Shown here piece by piece: positions 61,482-64,000 of a stretch of DNA of 64,000 bases. Every line of letters starts with the position of its first letter. The stretch's first letter is position 1. Under the pieces are notes generated by a model, which saw nothing but the letters and a program-made list of their open reading frames with translations, made no database searches and was not told the DNA's origin. Made by a program: the position numbers and the translations under genes. This DNA comes from JAFGBI01 sp964480725 (GTDB lineage Bacteria; Myxococcota_A; Polyangia; Polyangiales; Polyangiaceae): NCBI GenBank assembly GCA_964480725.1, contig CAYZQO010000003.1, positions 62,001-126,000 on the forward strand, in the 5' to 3' direction.

Positions 61482-61638
61482 CGACGAAGAACATGAGGTG
61501 ACTCGGGCCAGCAGGTCAAGCCAGCGGCGCCGCGCCGGCCCCGGGTGAAGATGCGGACGAAGCCCCCGGGGCCGGGACACCCCGGGGTCCGCCGCGACGC
61601 GGCGCCCGGGGAGCGCGCGGAAGCCGAGCTCCGCCGCG

Positions 61639-62961
61639 TCAGCGCAGCCCATCGTCGCGATCGCGCGTCGCCGCCGCGACACTCTCCGCGAGGACGCCGA
61701 GCAGGGCGTCGAGATCCTCGAGATCGATGTTCAGCGCAGGGGCCACGTAGACGGTATTGCCCAGCGGGCGGAGCACGGCGCCGCGGGCGAGCGCTGCCTC
61801 GTAAACTCGCCACCCGAGCGCGCCGAAGTACCCCTCGTCCCCCTCGAGATCGACCGCCCCCACCATGCCGAGGCTCCGCCCGCGGACGACCCCGGGGAGC
61901 GCACCGAGCGAGTCGATCGCGGCGGCGATGCGCGCGGCCCGGACCGGAATCCCGGCCAGCACGGCCTCGTCGCGGTACACGCGAAGCACCTCCAGTGCCA
62001 CCCTGGCGCCGAGGGGGTTGCCGCAGAACGTGTGCCCGTAGAGGAAGGCCCGCTCGGGCGCGCCTCGAAAGCCGTCGAACAGCGCCTCGGTGACGAGCGT
62101 CGCCGCCATCGGCAATAGTCCCCCACTGAAGCCCTTGGCCACGCACAGCACGTCGGGCGTGACGCCAGCATGCTCGCAAGCGAACATGGGCCCCGTCCTG
62201 CCGTATCCGGTGAAGACCTCATCGACCACCAGCAGCGCCCCCGCCTCGCGGGTCAGCGCGCGCACCTCCCGGAGGTAGAGCGGGTCGTAGAGCCGCATCC
62301 CCGAGGCCCCCTGCACGACGGGCTCCAGCACCACCGCGGCGATCTGGTCTCCCTCTTGCTCGAGGCACCGGGCGATGGCAGCGAACGCCCGCGCGTATCC
62401 GGTCGCATCGGGCGGCGGTACGTGGACCGTGTCCATGAGCACGGAGGCGAACGGCCGGCGAAACGCCTCGACGCCTCCGATCGAGGTCACCCCCAACGTC
62501 TCTCCGTGGAAGGCCCCGTCGAGCGCGACGAAGCGGCGGCGAGCGGGGCGCCCGTTCTGGGCCCAGTACTGCAGGGCAAGCTTGAGCGCCACCTCCACCG
62601 CCGTCGACCCGTCATCGCTGAAGAAGACGCGGGAGAGTCCCGGTGGCGCGACCGCGACGAGTTCGGCAGCGAGGAGCGCGGCGTTCTCGTGCGTGATACC
62701 CGCCAGGGAGACGTGGCAGAGGCGTCGCGCCTGGTCCACGACCGCCGCGACGAGCCGCGGGTGCTGGTGGCCCAGCAACGCGGTCCACCACGAGGCGTTC
62801 CCGTCGAGGAAGGTCCGACCATCCACGTCGAAAAGCCTGGCGCCCGCTGCGGAGTCGATCACCAGGGGCCTCCCCTCGGCGAGGTACCGATCCATCGGCG
62901 TGTAGGGGTGCCAGACGTGCCGCGCGTCGAGGTCGATGATCCGTGAACGCGAGACGGTCAC
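61639..62961 (-). CDS. bioA: Adenosylmethionine-8-amino-7-oxononanoate aminotransferase (BioA)
   Basis: A 440-aa PLP enzyme converting KAPA to DAPA in biotin synthesis using S-adenosylmethionine. Hallmarks: WHPYTPMDRY near the N-terminus, GNASWWTALLGHQHP, VVDEVFTGYGRTG with PLP Asp D247, and Schiff-base lysine K276 in CVAKGFSGG; the GHTFCGNPLG block follows. Its GTG overlaps the stop of the sensor-kinase gene by 4 nt. No other bio genes are near, but biotin is the cofactor of AccB at 31.5 kb. Confidence 0.94.
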   Translation of the reverse strand: MTVSRSRIIDLDARHVWHPYTPMDRYLAEGRPLVIDSAAGARLFDVDGRTFLDGNASWWTALLGHQHPRLVAAVVDQARRLCHVSLAGITHENAALLAAELVAVAPPGLSRVFFSDDGSTAVEVALKLALQYWAQNGRPARRRFVALDGAFHGETLGVTSIGGVEAFRRPFASVLMDTVHVPPPDATGYARAFAAIARCLEQEGDQIAAVVLEPVVQGASGMRLYDPLYLREVRALTREAGALLVVDEVFTGYGRTGPMFACEHAGVTPDVLCVAKGFSGGLLPMAATLVTEALFDGFRGAPERAFLYGHTFCGNPLGARVALEVLRVYRDEAVLAGIPVRAARIAAAIDSLGALPGVVRGRSLGMVGAVDLEGDEGYFGALGWRVYEAALARGAVLRPLGNTVYVAPALNIDLEDLDALLGVLAESVAAATRDRDDGLR

Positions 62962-64000
62962 CCTCCCCCCTCCGTTCCGGGACGGCTGGCGAACGACCCG
63001 GAGAGGCGCCGGCGACGAGCCTCCTCGTCGAGCGGAATCAGCAGGCGTACGGACGTCCCTCTTCCCACCTGGCTCACGAGGCTGACGGTACCACCGTGAG
63101 CCCGCACGATCCGATCGACGATAGCGAGCCCGAGTCCGGTCCCCTGCGGGCGCGTGCTGAAGAACGGCTTCAGCGCCCGCTCCAGGGTACGCGCATCCAT
63201 GCCGCGACCGGTGTCGCGAACGTCGATGGAAACTACGGCCCCGTCTTCGGCCTCCTCCGCGCGAGCCACGATCGAGAGCCTACCTCCGTCCGGCATTGCC
63301 TGGCAGGCGTTCTCTACCAGGTTCTCGAGCACGAGGCGGAGCAACCCGGCATCGACGGTGACCGTTTCCAGCTGGCGCTCGTCGGGGATGTCCACCTCCA
63401 CCGTGATCCCGGGCGGAGCCAGGCTCCGCGTTCGGTCCACCAGCTCGCGCAGGTTAACGTCACCCCAACTGACAGCGACCGGGCGAGCGAACCGCAGGAG
63501 ATCCGCCACCAGTCGGTTCAACCTCCCCACCTCCTCTTCGACGATGCCGAGGAGCATCTGCCGATCCGGTTCCCCGAGCGCGCTGCGCCGGAGCCCCGCG
63601 GTGGCGTTGAGGATGATGGCGAGCGGGTTCCTCACCTCGTGCGCGATGGTCGCCGCCAGCTCGCCCACGGCCGCCAGCTGCTCGCGCCGGAGCAGCTCCC
63701 CTTCCATGACCCGGAGGTCCTGATGTGAGCGCTGCAGCTCCTCCGTGCGCTGCTGCAGGCTGTGCTTGGTCGCCTCCAGCCGCCCCGCGGAGTCGCGGTC
63801 CCTCCTCACCATCACCGCCCCCACGGTGAAGGAGTAGAGGGTGAAGGCGTGTGGCAGGAGGTAGACGCCGTGGACCCACCCCCCGAGGAGGAGCCCCACG
63901 TCGCTCGCGTAGGCGACGAACAGCGCGGTCGCTCCCATCACGAGCGCCAGGGCGTCACGGACTCCTCGCTGGTAGGCTCGCACCAGGATCCAGACCGACA
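62958..64000 (-). CDS. Membrane sensor histidine kinase, 5-prime end outside window
   Basis: At least 341 aa; the frame stays open to the window edge beyond a possible GTG at 63983, so the true start is probably outside. Two or more membrane helices (ALVMGATALFVAYASDVGLLLG; VYLLPHAFTLYSFTVGAVMV), a coiled coil, then the HisKA domain with ELAATIAHEVRNPLA (H115 counted from 63983) and the HATPase domain (LVLENLVENACQAMPDGG, DTGRGM, GTGLGLAIV). NtrB-like in style. It is a possible partner of the NtrC-type regulator 4 kb downstream on the same strand, but is translationally coupled to bioA. Confidence 0.9.
   Translation of the reverse strand, partial: SVWILVRAYQRGVRDALALVMGATALFVAYASDVGLLLGGWVHGVYLLPHAFTLYSFTVGAVMVRRDRDSAGRLEATKHSLQQRTEELQRSHQDLRVMEGELLRREQLAAVGELAATIAHEVRNPLAIILNATAGLRRSALGEPDRQMLLGIVEEEVGRLNRLVADLLRFARPVAVSWGDVNLRELVDRTRSLAPPGITVEVDIPDERQLETVTVDAGLLRLVLENLVENACQAMPDGGRLSIVARAEEAEDGAVVSIDVRDTGRGMDARTLERALKPFFSTRPQGTGLGLAIVDRIVRAHGGTVSLVSQVGRGTSVRLLIPLDEEARRRRLSGSFASRPGTEGGG

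Noticed and set aside
1..64000. tRNA, rRNA, CRISPR arrays, insertion sequences, prophage or integrase genes
   Set aside because: No T-loop/anticodon cloverleaf, no spaced direct-repeat array, no transposase or integrase motif was found by reading; a tRNAscan and CRISPR search would confirm.

Overview
This 64-kb window is very GC-rich chromosomal DNA that reads as a member of the Myxococcota (delta-proteobacterial lineage, Polyangia/Myxococcia-like). The basis is gene content and style: several Ser/Thr-kinase, FHA, sigma-54-activator and TPR proteins, a roadblock/LC7 (MglB-like) protein beside aroQ-accB-accC, a MerR-TPR fusion, a complete type II secretion operon, and long spurious antisense frames typical of extreme third-position GC. 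No rRNA, tRNA, CRISPR array, prophage or insertion sequence was found. This is core chromosome, not an island. The assignment is inference from families; no database was searched.

Layout. (1) 1-7.6 kb, plus strand: DUF177-rpmF, then a compact fatty-acid cluster fabH, fabD, acpP, fabF, then nrdR, ribD and def. plsX and fabG, usual members of this cluster, are not at their normal places. (2) 7.6-19.2 kb, signalling: an FHA protein fused to a CpaF-like domain whose ATPase motifs are gone; a 63-aa protein; about 960 bp without a gene; a MerR-TPR fusion; a Nit-type amidase divergent from an FHA-sigma-54 activator, with a large hairpin between them; a DUF4397-EEP lipoprotein; a Ser/Thr kinase and its exported TPR-like partner. 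(3) 19.3-30.1 kb: parC-parE (minus), bamA (plus), gyrA and nth (plus). (4) 30.1-33.0 kb, minus: roadblock-aroQ, then accB-accC. (5) 33.4-43.2 kb: an aconitase-fold protein without any iron-sulfur cysteines, a secreted or outer-membrane protein, an orphan GspE-N-like/GAF-like protein, an FtsB-like protein and a 1769-aa pseudokinase-TPR protein. (6) 43.2-57.5 kb, minus: type II secretion operon gspC-D-E-F-(GspG-like)-G-H-I-J-K-L-M-N. (7) 57.7-64 kb, minus: an NtrC-type response regulator, asnS, a small unknown protein, a 2Fe-2S protein, bioA, and a sensor kinase running off the window.

How parts work together. The secretion operon starts with a near-consensus sigma-54 promoter (-24/-12) directly upstream of gspC, and the next gene upstream is a sigma-54-dependent response regulator. 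The sequence therefore suggests sigma-54 control of secretion, perhaps with the kinase gene 4 kb further upstream. Several genes (fabH, the roadblock gene, the DUF4397 gene, the NtrC gene, possibly others) have a -10-like box 6-7 nt before the start codon and no Shine-Dalgarno, which points to leaderless mRNAs. A theme of the window is pseudoenzymes: a CpaF-like ATPase, an aconitase, a protein kinase and a DNase I-fold domain all keep their fold signature but lose catalytic residues. The best candidates for undescribed biology are the FHA-pseudo-CpaF protein, the cysteine-less aconitase homologue, and a GspG-like protein without a prepilin signal inside the secretion operon.
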